From the NCBI GenBank assembly GCA_014896305.1, contig JADBKQ010000001.1:186001-250000 (forward strand): a DNA stretch of 64,000 nt. The letters run 5' to 3'. This document shows positions 32,654 to 41,637 of this stretch, piece after piece. The notes below the pieces were generated by a model. It was not told the DNA's origin. It saw only the letters and a program-made list of their open reading frames with translations, and ran no database searches. A program made the translations under genes and the position numbers. The DNA comes from Limnochordaceae bacterium. GTDB lineage: Bacteria > Bacillota > Limnochordia > Limnochordales > DUMU01. Position 1 is the first letter of the stretch. Every line of letters begins with the position of its first letter.

Positions 32654-32669
32654 ATACCCCTACAGGTAT
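32654..32669. promoter_or_regulatory. CsoR/CstR-type operator overlapping the glutaredoxin promoter
   Basis: ATACCCCTACAGGTAT has the ATACC-N6-GGTAT layout and differs from the well-known S. aureus CstR operator core only in the spacer. It covers part of the -10 hexamer at 32667-32672, so repressor binding would block RNA polymerase. Confidence 0.75.
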
Positions 32670-32695
32670 ATACATCAGACAAAGGCAGGCGTCAA
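32667..32695 (-). promoter_or_regulatory. Sigma-A-like promoter of grx-groES-pdo2
   Basis: On the minus strand TTGACG (32690-32695) and TATATA (32667-32672) are separated by 17 bases. The start of transcription would be about 50 bases before the glutaredoxin ATG. Confidence 0.7.
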
Positions 32696-32753
32696 GGGGG
32701 ACCGTCCAGTGAGCGCGGTTCAGCCGGTGAGCCGTGGGGATGACCCCGCGAGC

Positions 32754-33041
32754 TCACCGGGCGATAGGATTCCGGTGCACACCACGAACCAGTTTGCGAA
32801 CGGTCTCCCAGGATAGGTGGTACTCATGGGCGATCTGGGTTACACTCGCTCCCTGCTGATACAGGCGGCGAATCTGCCGGTTCCGCTCTTCAAAATCCCG
32901 GCGTGTGCCGTTGCGTGAACCCCAGGCGGCCCTCGTTTCTTCCGGGAATGGGACATATAGCTGCATACCGGCCGCGTAGCGCTGCAAGGTAGAGAAGAGC
33001 TCTGCCGGAAGCACTTCTTTGGCGTTTCGGTATTGTGCCAT
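32754..33041 (-). CDS. CD3324-family (Mor-like) helix-turn-helix protein
   Basis: The 95-residue protein begins YRNAKEVLPAELFSTLQRYA, has an LYVPFPEETRAAWG core and a C-terminal helix-turn-helix (RNRQIRRLYQQGASVTQIA then EYHLSWETVRKLV). This is the pattern of CD3324-family proteins, related to the C-terminal part of phage Mor activators and common in Clostridia. A role in transcription is likely but targets are unknown. GGAGGGAG precedes the ATG. It is the upstream neighbour of the glutaredoxin operon on the same strand, with that operon's promoter in the gap. Confidence 0.83.
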   Translation of the reverse strand: MAQYRNAKEVLPAELFSTLQRYAAGMQLYVPFPEETRAAWGSRNGTRRDFEERNRQIRRLYQQGASVTQIAHEYHLSWETVRKLVRGVHRNPIAR

Positions 33042-33155
33042 CCAGACTCCCTCCAGGGCATTGGTATTTGAGCATGGTGGCGATAGGTCTCATCGTTCCG
33101 TTTGACGACGGCCTTGCCGTTTGGTCTGGCAAAGATCAGGTCAACCGCCTGGCAG

Positions 33156-33386
33156 TTACCAGAACCGAACCCGTTCAGTCATAGTGACCCACCACGTCTT
33201 GCGCCGTGTGGCCAGGCGGAGGGGTAGGCGTTTCTTCAGATCGGCTGCGGCCTCAGCTTGAGAAAAATCAGGCCTGAACGTCTTGGGCGTCCCGGCAGAC
33301 GGCACGGATGGCCGGTAGCCGGCCTCTTCCAGCAAACGGTGCATCTGAGCTTTGGCGAATTCGTAATTCAGCAGGAGTCTATCCAT
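33156..33386 (-). CDS. Hypothetical 76-residue protein
   Basis: I do not recognise this protein. It starts MDRLLLNYEFAKAQMHRLLEE, contains PKTFRPDFSQAEAAADLKKRL and ends in a basic, tryptophan-containing tail (ATRRKTWWVTMTERVRFW). There is no membrane segment. The ATG at 33386 has GGGAGG nine bases ahead; the frame extends to 33482 without support. It lies 114 bases upstream of the HTH gene on the same strand. Confidence 0.6.
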   Translation of the reverse strand: MDRLLLNYEFAKAQMHRLLEEAGYRPSVPSAGTPKTFRPDFSQAEAAADLKKRLPLRLATRRKTWWVTMTERVRFW

Positions 33387-33752
33387 AGGAATGAGCCTCC
33401 CTGGGTCGAGTGGCCGCGTAGGCGTCTCACTGGCGGATTGGGGCGAACAGAAAGGCGGCTGTTCGCAACCTGCAGACCACAAGGAGGGTTCATGATTGGA
33501 CCTTGACTCCGAGTGGAACAGATGGCACCTGGTGGCACCTGCCCTCAGGCCGGCTGTGGAAGAAGGAAGCTGGGTGCGGACGGACCGGCTGCCTCAGCGG
33601 CAGGGAAGGGCTGCGGCTAGGACGAGCTGCAAGCAGCCCCGCTAGCCCTCCGGAAGACAACCCAATCAGGTTGCGAACGAAGCTCGCCGCAACCCCTTAT
33701 CTGTTTCGAGTTGGTTGGAATCGCGAGAGCGAGAGAACGAGAGAAAGAGAGA

Positions 33753-33995
33753 TCAGGAAAGGGTCAAGGTCGGCAAGCTCAGCGGATATGGAGTTGACAA
33801 AGAACGAATCGTTCCGGTTACCGGCGTAACTGCGGTGCTCTGGATTCCGAGGCTGCCTCGCCATGCAAGAAGACGAGGATCGGAGAGAACCCCCTCGAAC
33901 ACCCGTAACCCATTGGTGCGCCGTCGCGAAATGCCCACCTCAACGGCAGTACGGTTTGCCCTGGAGACTCCCGGCAATGTCAATCCCATCCGCAT
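33753..33995 (-). pseudogene. Possible relic of a luciferase-like (LLM-class) oxidoreductase start
   Basis: An ATG at 33995 with AAGGGAGG nine bases upstream opens MRMGLTLPG, the usual start of LLM-class flavin/F420 enzymes. Further on VFEGVLSDPRLL and TAVTPV resemble the WVFEGVLSDP and GTAVTPV strands of that family, but spacing is wrong and the frame ends in a serine/leucine run over the GA tract. I read it as a decayed fragment. The evidence is thin and chance similarity is possible. Confidence 0.25.
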
Positions 33996-34168
33996 GAGTC
34001 GCCGACCTCCCTTCTGGGATGGATGAAAAGTTGCTCGAGCATGGCTGCCCGGCACGGCGTCATTGTATCGATCTGCCCGCGCGGCCGTCAAGGGCAAGAA
34101 TGCTTTGAACCAATCTCGCCCGATCCGAATACAGGGAACCACTGCAGCCAGATTCCGGCTGTACCGGT

Positions 34169-34182
34169 ATCAGTATACTGAT
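34169..34182. promoter_or_regulatory. Perfect 14-bp palindrome upstream of the LysE-type gene
   Basis: ATCAGTATACTGAT is a perfect palindrome 50 bases before the start codon and contains TATACT, a plausible -10 hexamer. It looks like an operator for a dimeric repressor. Confidence 0.5.
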
Positions 34183-34232
34183 GTGGTATCGTGGTAGGCG
34201 TTCAGGCCTGTGATTCGCCAGGGGGGAAGGCG

Positions 34233-34904
34233 ATGAGCCTGGAGCTGGGCAGTTTGTTTCTCCAGACCTTCGTGATCAGCCTGTCGGGGGCGGTCGCCCC
34301 CGGCCCGCTGATGATGGTGGCCATGACGCGAGGGTTGCGGCACGGGCCGGCCACTGGGCTCTGGGTGACGCTGGGGCATGGGCTGCTGGAGGTGGCCCTG
34401 GTCGCGGCCGTGGCGTTTGGCCTGGCCCAGGCCTTACATACCCGAGTCTGGACAGCTACGATCGCCGGAGCCGGGGGGGTGGTCCTGCTGGCCATGGGAT
34501 TAACCCAGCTGCGGGCGGCCTGGCTGCCTCATGTCGAAGCTGGCGTGAGTCTTCCGGCTGGGGTTCAGACGGAGGGTCAGGCATGGAATGCGCGCCGGGG
34601 GTCAGTGTTGGCCGGCGTGGTGGCCACGGCCAGCAACCCATACTGGTACGTCTGGTGGCTGACGGTGGGAGCCGCTCTGATCAGCCGGGCTCAGGCGGCA
34701 GGTAACGGGGCGCTGCCGGTTTTCTATGCGGGACATCTACTGGCGGATGGGGGGTGGCTCACGCTGGTGGCAGGGTTGATAGCCCGGGGCCGGTCGGTTT
34801 TGAGCGAACGAGGTTACCGCCTTCTCCTCTCTGCCCTTGCCGTGTTTCTCGTAGGGTTTGGAATCTTCTTTCTGCAAAACGGTGTGCAGCAGATCCTGCC
34901 ATGA
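34233..34904 (+). CDS. LysE/RhtB family amino-acid exporter
   Basis: The 223-residue protein has six membrane helices and the family start FVISLSGAVAPGPLMMVAMTR, in which the GAxxPGP segment is diagnostic. ATASNPYWYVWWLTVG is the second conserved block. These proteins export amino acids such as lysine, homoserine or threonine; the substrate here is unknown. GGGGGG precedes the ATG at 34233. A perfect palindrome 50 bases upstream suggests local regulation, though no regulator gene is adjacent. Confidence 0.9.
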   Translation: MSLELGSLFLQTFVISLSGAVAPGPLMMVAMTRGLRHGPATGLWVTLGHGLLEVALVAAVAFGLAQALHTRVWTATIAGAGGVVLLAMGLTQLRAAWLPHVEAGVSLPAGVQTEGQAWNARRGSVLAGVVATASNPYWYVWWLTVGAALISRAQAAGNGALPVFYAGHLLADGGWLTLVAGLIARGRSVLSERGYRLLLSALAVFLVGFGIFFLQNGVQQILP

Positions 34905-35075
34905 TGCTCCAAATCCTGGTTCAAGGAGAGCAGTCGGGAAGGAGTCCATGCCTGTGCGGCGAAGATCGTACTGGTTCAGCCATTTTGGCCCGGCAGTGGC
35001 GTCACTTACCGACACCGCCAGGCAAGGCCAAAAGGTATTGCAGTCACTGCATTGATCTCTACGGGAGGTGCGGCT

Positions 35076-37067
35076 ATGGTTTGGTGGAAGGCCACGGCAC
35101 ACCGCATTGGCAGAGGAGTCTTGGCTGGCGGGCTCGGGTTGGCGCTGGTCGCGACCGTAGAATTGGGTTCATCGGCAGGAGCGGCGGAGTCGCTGCCGAC
35201 GGGGGCGGAGGTCCTGGCCCGGATGTGGCAGGCCAGCATCCCGCAATTGTCCCAGTTTCAATTGGGTGTGAACGTTAGTCTCGATAATCAATTCCTGGCG
35301 CAAGCAGTGATCGGATGGAGTGGTGGTTTGGCGGGAACGGTTTCGTTGCGGCTGCGATCTCTTCTGCCCGCACCGCTGGGGATCGCCTTGCGGCCTTCCG
35401 GATTTGCGCTTTACCGGTTTGGGGGGCAGCAGCAGGTAGTCGCCGATTTGCTGGCGGCCAGGCCCCTGCTGGCCATAGGAGAACGGGTAATCCCCCAACT
35501 CGTTCAGGTCGGCTGGCAGGCGCAACAGGCAACCGTCGTCGGCGTGGCGACGGTTGCTGGGCGGCCAGCATACGTGGTGGACATTACGGTCAATCCCCAG
35601 AAGCTCGCAGAAGGTTTGACTGCCCTGGCCAATCAAACCCTGGATCGAAGCGTCCTGGAGCAGCAGATCGGGTTGGGGAAAATTCCGGACGATCTGTGGG
35701 CGAACTGGACCAAGATGCGAGATGAGCTGGTGCAGTGGCTATCTTCGCCGGAGTCGACGAGCGAGGCCCCTCAGACGACTCGCGTCTGGGTAGACACCAC
35801 CGATTATGTGACCTTGCAGCAAGAGATACGGTGGCCAGAGGTCACAAAGGCAGAAAGCCAGACGCCGGTCGCCGGCGAGCAGGCCAACCCGCCGGCAACG
35901 GCGCGGCAGGAGACAGGGAAGACGGGTGATCCAGTGGAGCAGGCGATGGCCACTGTGATGGAACAGGTACGCCGGTCCGCCAAGAATGCTGCCCCGCAGG
36001 TAGAGGTAGGGCCGGATGGGCACATCGAGACGGTGACCAGCCAGGTCACCTATCAACTGACTGCCCAGGAGCTGCGCATGATCCTGGATGCCCTGGCGTC
36101 GCAAGAACCCCAGCTGGCCAGGGAGTTGCCGGTCGACGCAGGAGCTGCAGATGTAGAGAAGCTGACCCGCTTTTCCGTGCCGGACAGCATGAGGCCGGTG
36201 CAGCTCACCGTGGTTACGAAGCAGAAGCGCTGGGGGAAGCTCTACCTGCCGACCCAGCTGGCAGTGACGGTCGATCTGCCGGCGGAGCTGGCATCGGTCC
36301 TGTCGTCGCTGGCGACGGCCCAGGGGAAAGAAACGAGTGAGACGCCTGCGACGCAACAGTCGGCTCAGCCCCAATCGCATCAGCTAGTATTGGATATGGA
36401 CTGGAAACTCGACCAGGGAGTCGACGAGACTCTGTTCAACGACCCCGCCTTGCTGTCAGTAGAAAAGGGCTGGGAGGACGGATTGGCTGCCTTGAGCGAG
36501 GAAGACTTCAAGGCGGCGATCCTGGGGCTGGCTACGGTGGTGCGCAATGCACCGTCGTTTACGGTGGCCCACGAACTACTGGCTCAGGCGTATTGGGAGA
36601 CTGGCGAGATCTGGTCCGCCATCTCCGAGTTGGAGCAAGTTGTCATGCTCAACCCGGACGATGCCTTGGCCAAGAATAACCTCGCCTATCTGTATGTCGA
36701 CCACGATATCGATCCAGCTCGGGGCCTGGAGCTTGCCCTGGAGGCGGCCAATACCGATCCGACCAATCCCATGTTCCTGGACACGGTAGGGTGGGCCTAT
36801 TTTAAGAAAGGGGACCTCGAATCGGCCGAGGGCGCTCTCGCGGCTGCGCTGGAGCAGCTCGATACCGAACAGTGGAAAGATCAAGCGACGGATGAAAACC
36901 GGGCTGATGTGGAGTATCACTTGGCCACTGTCTACGCCCGTATGGGCCAGTGGCAGAAGGCGAGCCAGCACGTGGAAGAAGCGCTGCGTCTCCAGCCGCA
37001 GCATGAGGGGGCGAAGGAGCTTCAAACGGAGATCGCTGACCATACTGCGGCGGCACCAGCGGCCTAA
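35076..37067 (+). CDS. Exported protein with LolA-like N-terminal and TPR C-terminal domain
   Basis: The 663-residue protein starts with a signal peptide (to about residue 36, GAAES). Residues ~45-430 look like a lipoprotein-carrier-like beta domain of the kind seen in secreted Bacillota proteins (LAQAVIGWSGGLAGTVSLRL, GRPAYVVDIT, TRVWVDTTDYVTLQQEIRW). From about 470 the helices AAILGLATVVRNAPSFTVAH, AISELEQVVMLNPDDALAKN and WQKASQHVEEALRLQPQH form three or four TPR units. The combination suggests a cell-surface or envelope assembly protein. GGGAGGT lies before the ATG at 35076. No adjacent partner clarifies the role. Confidence 0.7.
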   Translation: MVWWKATAHRIGRGVLAGGLGLALVATVELGSSAGAAESLPTGAEVLARMWQASIPQLSQFQLGVNVSLDNQFLAQAVIGWSGGLAGTVSLRLRSLLPAPLGIALRPSGFALYRFGGQQQVVADLLAARPLLAIGERVIPQLVQVGWQAQQATVVGVATVAGRPAYVVDITVNPQKLAEGLTALANQTLDRSVLEQQIGLGKIPDDLWANWTKMRDELVQWLSSPESTSEAPQTTRVWVDTTDYVTLQQEIRWPEVTKAESQTPVAGEQANPPATARQETGKTGDPVEQAMATVMEQVRRSAKNAAPQVEVGPDGHIETVTSQVTYQLTAQELRMILDALASQEPQLARELPVDAGAADVEKLTRFSVPDSMRPVQLTVVTKQKRWGKLYLPTQLAVTVDLPAELASVLSSLATAQGKETSETPATQQSAQPQSHQLVLDMDWKLDQGVDETLFNDPALLSVEKGWEDGLAALSEEDFKAAILGLATVVRNAPSFTVAHELLAQAYWETGEIWSAISELEQVVMLNPDDALAKNNLAYLYVDHDIDPARGLELALEAANTDPTNPMFLDTVGWAYFKKGDLESAEGALAAALEQLDTEQWKDQATDENRADVEYHLATVYARMGQWQKASQHVEEALRLQPQHEGAKELQTEIADHTAAAPAA

Positions 37068-37192
37068 TTAATGAACGGGCGGGGGGGCCGGCCAGGGCGG
37101 GCGGCGGCCCGTACAGGGCTGGTTCCCCCTTTGTCGTTGTGCTTTACACGAACCTGCATGAATGTGTTGGCGAGCCACAGGGGGTACGACGG

Positions 37193-37651
37193 TTGGGTAG
37201 AGATTTGGAAGAGATCCGGCGTCTTATTGTCGGGAGCGAACAGTTGCCCTTGATCGATCAGTTACTGGAAGTGAATCCAGGGCGGCGGGCCAAGAGTGTG
37301 AAGAATGTCTCGGTGAACGAGCCCTTTTTCGCTGGGCACTTTCCAGGCCAGCCGGTATTGCCGGGCGTCTTGATTCTGGAGGCGATGCGCCAGACCGTCT
37401 TGGCGGCGCTGGCAGCGCAGGAGATGGGAGAGGGCACGGGGACCGCTGGGGAAAAGCCTGCGCAGGAGTGGCGAGCGAGATTGCGGGGGGTGGACGAGGC
37501 TCGCTTTCGACGACCTGTACTCCCTGGCGATCGACTCGTGATCGAGGTGGAGCTGGGGTTGAGTCCGGGCGGACAAGAGTGCCTGTGGAGCGCGCAAGGG
37601 CAAGTCGACGGCGAAGTGGCGGCCGAAGCAGTCTTTCGTTTCTGCTCTTGA
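37193..37651 (+). CDS. fabZ: FabZ-type 3-hydroxyacyl-ACP dehydratase
   Basis: The hot-dog-fold enzyme dehydrates 3-hydroxyacyl-ACP in fatty acid elongation. The 152-residue protein has LPLIDQLLEVNPGRRAKSVK, the catalytic histidine in AGHFPGQPVLPGV and the acidic residue in LILEAMRQ, then RFRRPVLPGDRLVIEVE. A TTG start at 37193 with AGGGGG eight bases ahead fits the usual N-terminus; the frame extends to 37139. It stands alone, away from other fatty-acid genes, so it may be a second copy. Confidence 0.88.
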   Translation: MGRDLEEIRRLIVGSEQLPLIDQLLEVNPGRRAKSVKNVSVNEPFFAGHFPGQPVLPGVLILEAMRQTVLAALAAQEMGEGTGTAGEKPAQEWRARLRGVDEARFRRPVLPGDRLVIEVELGLSPGGQECLWSAQGQVDGEVAAEAVFRFCS

Positions 37652-37783
37652 AGGTAAATGCCGACCGATGCTGGTTGCAGGGAAAAATCCTCCCACGGAG
37701 AATTGGGCACCGCCTAAGATCATCATGAGCGATGGGCGGATCTGGGAGACCGTATCGACTCATCACGGGGGGGAGATGGCAAA

Positions 37784-39178
37784 ATGGAACAATGGCGGCT
37801 GGTGCGAGCGAGCCGGCGGCCGGAGCAATACAGGTCACGGCCACTGTACAGATGGGCAGCTGTGTTCCTGGCTGGAGTGGTTCTGGGCTCGTTCTCGATG
37901 CCGGTTCAGGCAGCGGAAACGACTCGCAAGCCAGTCACGATCTCTTTTTGGAACTGGTGGGATGGTACCCGTATACCGGTAATGAACCAGATCATCAAAG
38001 AGTTTCACCAGCGTTATCCCTGGATAACAGTGAAGAGCGAAGTCCAGGGGTGGGACAACATTTCGGCCAAGATGCTGGCCGCCTATGCTTCGGGGTCACC
38101 GCCAGACGTGTTGATGGCGCGGCGGGCTGAAATCACTGCCCTGGCAGACATGGGCGCCATTCGACCCATTACCGACCTGGTGGCCCGCGACAAGCTTGAT
38201 TTGAACATGTTCTACCCGGCGGAAGTGGAAGCGTTTCGTTATGACGGCCAGCTCTGGTCTTTGCCCCTGCCTACCGTGACAGCAAACGATGACTTCTACT
38301 TCTATAACCGTGAGATGTTTGATGCGGCGGGCCTCGACCCAAACCGACCTCCGGAGACGTGGTCTGCCATGCTGGAGGCCAACCGGAAGTTAACCCGGCG
38401 CGATGAGAGCGGCAGTATCAGCCAGCTGGGGGTGAGGGCTTCGCCCAGCGAGTTCATCCCCTTCTTGTACAGCAACAATGGACGGTTCTTATCGCCGGAT
38501 CTCCGGAAGGTCGCTTTCGATGGCCTGGAAGGCAAACAAGCCGCCCAGTTCATCAGTGATATTGCGACCATGAATGGGGGCGGAAAGCAGACCGAGTTTT
38601 TCTCCCGGTACGATACCGCGACGGGCGCTGCCTTCATGCACGGGCGGGAGGCCATCCTGTTTGAGAACGTGAGCGTGATGAATCTGATCATCCAGGATGC
38701 GGTGAAAACCGGGCGTCGGTTGGATTGGTGGGGATTGGGGTTCATCCCCTACAATGACAAGAACCCGAAAGCCAAGTCGACGGGGGTAGCAGGCCTCTCG
38801 TTTGGTTGGGGGTACGTCATGCCCAAGAACCTGCCGCCAGACAAGCAAGAGGCGGCCTGGCTCTGGATCAAGTTCCTCACCACGGATCCCATGGGTGGGG
38901 GCTTGCTGATGTTCGCTCAGGGGCGGCCGGCACCGGTGCGGGCGTTCAACGAGAACCCAGAATACCGCAAGCTCAACCCGAACTGGGATAAGCTGTTGCG
39001 GGCGATGGAGACGGATGTGGCCTTCCCAGCCATTCCAATCCAGACTGACCTGGTCAACGCTGTCATCGACCGTTTCTGGTCGGTGGCCAATGCGTCGGTC
39101 TCCCCGGACGATGCGTTGACCAAGGCGGCACAAACGGCTCAGAACGCACTGGATAAGTACTGGGCAAAGCGCAGGTAG
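37784..39178 (+). CDS. Extracellular sugar-binding protein (family 1 ABC transporter)
   Basis: The 464-residue protein has a basic N-terminus, a signal helix (about 24-44, cleavage after VQA) and the sugar-binding fold: VTISFWNWWDGTRIPVMNQI, FHQRYPWITVKSEVQGWDNI, DDFYFYNREMFDAAGLDPN, GREAILFENVSVMNLI and ALWLWIKFLTTDPMGGG-like end segment. GGGGGGGAG lies before the ATG. A strong terminator follows, then a dehydrogenase and a TIM-barrel gene on the same strand which may act on the imported compound. No permease gene is present. There is no lipobox. Confidence 0.88.
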   Translation: MEQWRLVRASRRPEQYRSRPLYRWAAVFLAGVVLGSFSMPVQAAETTRKPVTISFWNWWDGTRIPVMNQIIKEFHQRYPWITVKSEVQGWDNISAKMLAAYASGSPPDVLMARRAEITALADMGAIRPITDLVARDKLDLNMFYPAEVEAFRYDGQLWSLPLPTVTANDDFYFYNREMFDAAGLDPNRPPETWSAMLEANRKLTRRDESGSISQLGVRASPSEFIPFLYSNNGRFLSPDLRKVAFDGLEGKQAAQFISDIATMNGGGKQTEFFSRYDTATGAAFMHGREAILFENVSVMNLIIQDAVKTGRRLDWWGLGFIPYNDKNPKAKSTGVAGLSFGWGYVMPKNLPPDKQEAAWLWIKFLTTDPMGGGLLMFAQGRPAPVRAFNENPEYRKLNPNWDKLLRAMETDVAFPAIPIQTDLVNAVIDRFWSVANASVSPDDALTKAAQTAQNALDKYWAKRR

Positions 39179-39216
39179 CAGGTTACAGTCGTACAAAGCG
39201 GCAAGTAGCAGGAAGG

Positions 39217-39249
39217 GGCACGCGCGTGTGGAAGCCACACCCGCGTGCC
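39217..39249 (+). terminator. Strong terminator after the sugar-binding-protein gene
   Basis: GGCACGCG-c-GTGTGG (39217-39231) pairs with CCACAC-c-CGCGTGCC (39235-39249) around a three-base loop, 14 pairs with one mismatch, followed by TTGCCTTTCC. Confidence 0.78.
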
Positions 39250-39433
39250 TTGCCTTTCCATGGCTTTTGCCACCCGGCCGACGGGCAGTGGCCGTGGTTG
39301 TGCTGGTTGAGGGCGGGCTGTGACCTGCCTGGCAGCGCATCGCCATGTGTAAGGTCCAGCCCAGGCCGGCGGGCGCAGAAGGTGGAGGAGGCATGGCGGA
39401 TGACAGAGATACCAGAAAGGATCTATAGCGGGT

Positions 39434-40582
39434 ATGAGTGGTGAGATTCGTCTAGGTGTGATCGGTACAGGGCAACGTGCGGGGATGGTCAAGCTCTGGC
39501 AGCAAAACGAGAAACGCGTTCAGATCGTAGCCGCGGCGGATCCGAACGCGCCAAACCTGGAGCGTTTTGCGCAGCAACTGGGGTCAACGGTGTGGACAAC
39601 CCAGGATTGGCGGAACCTGCTGGAGCGGCCGGACGTAGATGCGGTCGCGGTCCTTGCTCCCGACTTCGCCCATGAGGAGATCAGTGTGGCTGCTCTGGAA
39701 GCGGGCAAAGCGGTCTATTGCGAAAAGCCGATGGCCATCACGGTGGCTGGGTGTGACCACATGTTGGCGGTGGCCCGCAATACCGGCAAGCTGCTGTACA
39801 TCGGACATAACATGCGCTACATGCCGCTGTTCCAAACGATGAAAGAGATCGTCGACAGCGGTGTGATCGGAGAGATCAGGACGGTCTGGGTGCGTCACTT
39901 CGTCAGTTGGGGTGGTTATTACTACTACCACGATTGGCACGCGCTGCGCCGAAACAGCACCAGCCTGCTCCTGCAAAAGGGGTCGCACGACATTGACATG
40001 ATCCACTGGATCACTGGCCATTTTGGCCAAAAGGTGAGCGCTTTCGGCCAGCTGACCTACTATGGGGGCGATAAGCCCAATGACCTGACCTGCCTGGCCT
40101 GCCCAGAGCAACGGACCTGCGTCGAGGCGAAGCTGGAGCCAGGCGCTCGTTGTGCCTTCCGCCAGGAGGTCGACGTCGAAGACAACATGGAGATGATGAT
40201 CCAGCTGGAAGGAGGGATCCTGGCCAGTTATGCCGAGTGCCACTTTGCCCCGGATTACCAGCGCAACTATACTTTCATCGGAACCGAGGGGCGGCTGGAG
40301 AACTCGGAAATCGATCAGACGGTCCACGTTTGGACCCGCCGCTCGGGTACGTATCGAGAACTAACCAACCGGGTGTACACTGTCAAATCTAACTACCCGG
40401 GAGGAACAAGCCACCAGGGGGCCGATGTTTTGATCTTTCAAGACTTCCTGGATGCACTTCTCGAAGGCAAAGAGCCATCGGTCTCTCCGGTCGCGGCCCG
40501 GATGGCCGTAGCGGTGGGTTGTGCGGGGGCGGAGTCCATGCGTCACGGTGGGCAAGTGGTGGAGGTTCCCCCGCTGTCATAG
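39434..40582 (+). CDS. Gfo/Idh/MocA family NAD(P)-dependent sugar dehydrogenase
   Basis: The 382-residue protein opens with a Rossmann fold (IRLGVIGTGQRAGMVKLW) and carries the family motif EKPMAITVAGCDHML, where the lysine contacts the substrate, then RYMPLFQTMKEIVDSG and KGSHDIDMIHWITGHF with the catalytic histidine. An unusual cysteine cluster CLACPEQRTC and a further cysteine near residues 217-236 may bind a metal or be structural. Substrates of the family are inositols and sugars. It precedes a TIM-barrel isomerase gene by about 90 bases, a typical pairing in sugar or inositol catabolism. Confidence 0.9.
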   Translation: MSGEIRLGVIGTGQRAGMVKLWQQNEKRVQIVAAADPNAPNLERFAQQLGSTVWTTQDWRNLLERPDVDAVAVLAPDFAHEEISVAALEAGKAVYCEKPMAITVAGCDHMLAVARNTGKLLYIGHNMRYMPLFQTMKEIVDSGVIGEIRTVWVRHFVSWGGYYYYHDWHALRRNSTSLLLQKGSHDIDMIHWITGHFGQKVSAFGQLTYYGGDKPNDLTCLACPEQRTCVEAKLEPGARCAFRQEVDVEDNMEMMIQLEGGILASYAECHFAPDYQRNYTFIGTEGRLENSEIDQTVHVWTRRSGTYRELTNRVYTVKSNYPGGTSHQGADVLIFQDFLDALLEGKEPSVSPVAARMAVAVGCAGAESMRHGGQVVEVPPLS

Positions 40583-40674
40583 AGGATATGGCGGCGTCAG
40601 GGCAACGCTGGTAGAAGCAGGGCGATGGGGAGTCAGACGCTGCAGTGGCCATGTCGATAGGGAGGGTCGAAAAG

Positions 40675-41637
40675 ATGAAGAAAGGAATCAACCACTGGTG
40701 TTTTCCAGCCTCATACTCGATCGAGTCGGCAGCGAAGCTGGCGGTGGCGGCCGGCTTCGACAGCTTCGAGATCAACGTGGTGCTTCCCCCTTCGCCTGCC
40801 GGGGGCGCAGCTACGGGAGGCCAGGAAGGGAGTAGCGCCAGGGCGGGCGACGTAGCCGCTGCCCTGGGGCTGGCCAGCCAAGCGCCAGGCGGGCAGCCGG
40901 AGTCCGAAGGTGATGTGCCGACCGCCCTGACGACCACCACCCGGCGGGAACAGGCGGAGAGACTGGCAGCCTGTGTGCGGGGGTTGGGCCTCGAGCTGTC
41001 CAGCTTGAGCACAGCCCTTTTGTGGCAGTACCCGCTTTCCAGCCCGGATCCAGCCCAGAGACAGAAGGGAATCGAGATCGTCGAGGCGATGCTGCAGCTG
41101 GCAGAGTGGATGCGTATCGGCGCGATCCTAGTGGTGCCGGGTGTGGTCACCCCGGACTCGCCCTATGACCAGGTCTGGGAGCGTTCGCAGGCTGCTTTGC
41201 GACAGCTGGCGGCGAAGGCGGCGCAGCACCGGGTGGTGATCGGGGTCGAAAACGTCTGGAACAAGTTCTTGCTCAGCCCGCTGGAGTTTGCCCGCTTCAT
41301 TGATGACATCGATTCCCCGTGGGTGGGGGCGTACTTCGACATTGGCAACGTGCTGGTCAACGGCTACCCGGACCAATGGATCCGGCTGCTGGGGAAGCGA
41401 ATTCAACGCTGCCACGTGAAGGACTTTCGCACGGACGTCGGCACCATCCAGGGTTTCGTGCCTCTGTTGCAGGGACACGTCCCCTGGACGTCCGTGGTCA
41501 AGGCGTTGCAGGAGATTGGCTATGATGGATATCTGACGGCGGAGCTGTCGCCCTACCCAACCGCCCCGGACCAGCTGATCCAGGACACGGCGGCTGCTTT
41601 ACGGCGGATATTGGCCCTGGCCCAGGCTCAGGCTTGA
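40675..41637 (+). CDS. Sugar phosphate isomerase/epimerase-like TIM-barrel protein
   Basis: The 320-residue protein starts MKKGINHWCFPASYSIES and shows the xylose-isomerase-like barrel: GFDSFEINVV, LGLELSSLSTALLWQYPL, IGAILVVPGVVTP, VIGVENVWNKFLLSP, VGAYFDIGNVL, CHVKDFRTDVG and YDGYLTAELSPYP. Metal ligands are the Glu, Asp, His and Glu in these segments. A low-complexity stretch of about 45 residues (Gly/Ala/Ser) interrupts the barrel near residues 40-85. GGGAGGG precedes the ATG at 40675. The 3' end (LAQAQA) runs into a repeat tract. Confidence 0.88.
   Translation: MKKGINHWCFPASYSIESAAKLAVAAGFDSFEINVVLPPSPAGGAATGGQEGSSARAGDVAAALGLASQAPGGQPESEGDVPTALTTTTRREQAERLAACVRGLGLELSSLSTALLWQYPLSSPDPAQRQKGIEIVEAMLQLAEWMRIGAILVVPGVVTPDSPYDQVWERSQAALRQLAAKAAQHRVVIGVENVWNKFLLSPLEFARFIDDIDSPWVGAYFDIGNVLVNGYPDQWIRLLGKRIQRCHVKDFRTDVGTIQGFVPLLQGHVPWTSVVKALQEIGYDGYLTAELSPYPTAPDQLIQDTAAALRRILALAQAQA

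Larger units (their letters stand above)
33387..34232. other. Gene-poor region with a GA tract and possible decayed gene
   Basis: These 846 bases carry no intact recognisable gene. Visible items are: an inverted repeat GGTTGCG...CGCAACC (33669-33694), a purine-only GA-rich tract (about 33722-33765), an open frame with a good ribosome site that may be a relic (33753-33995, listed separately) and a palindrome before the LysE gene. Composition is less coding-like than in the surroundings. Confidence 0.5.

Noticed and set aside
33503-33829. Plus-strand 108-codon frame
   Set aside because: No ribosome site and runs through the GA tract; residues are Arg/Glu repeats from that tract.
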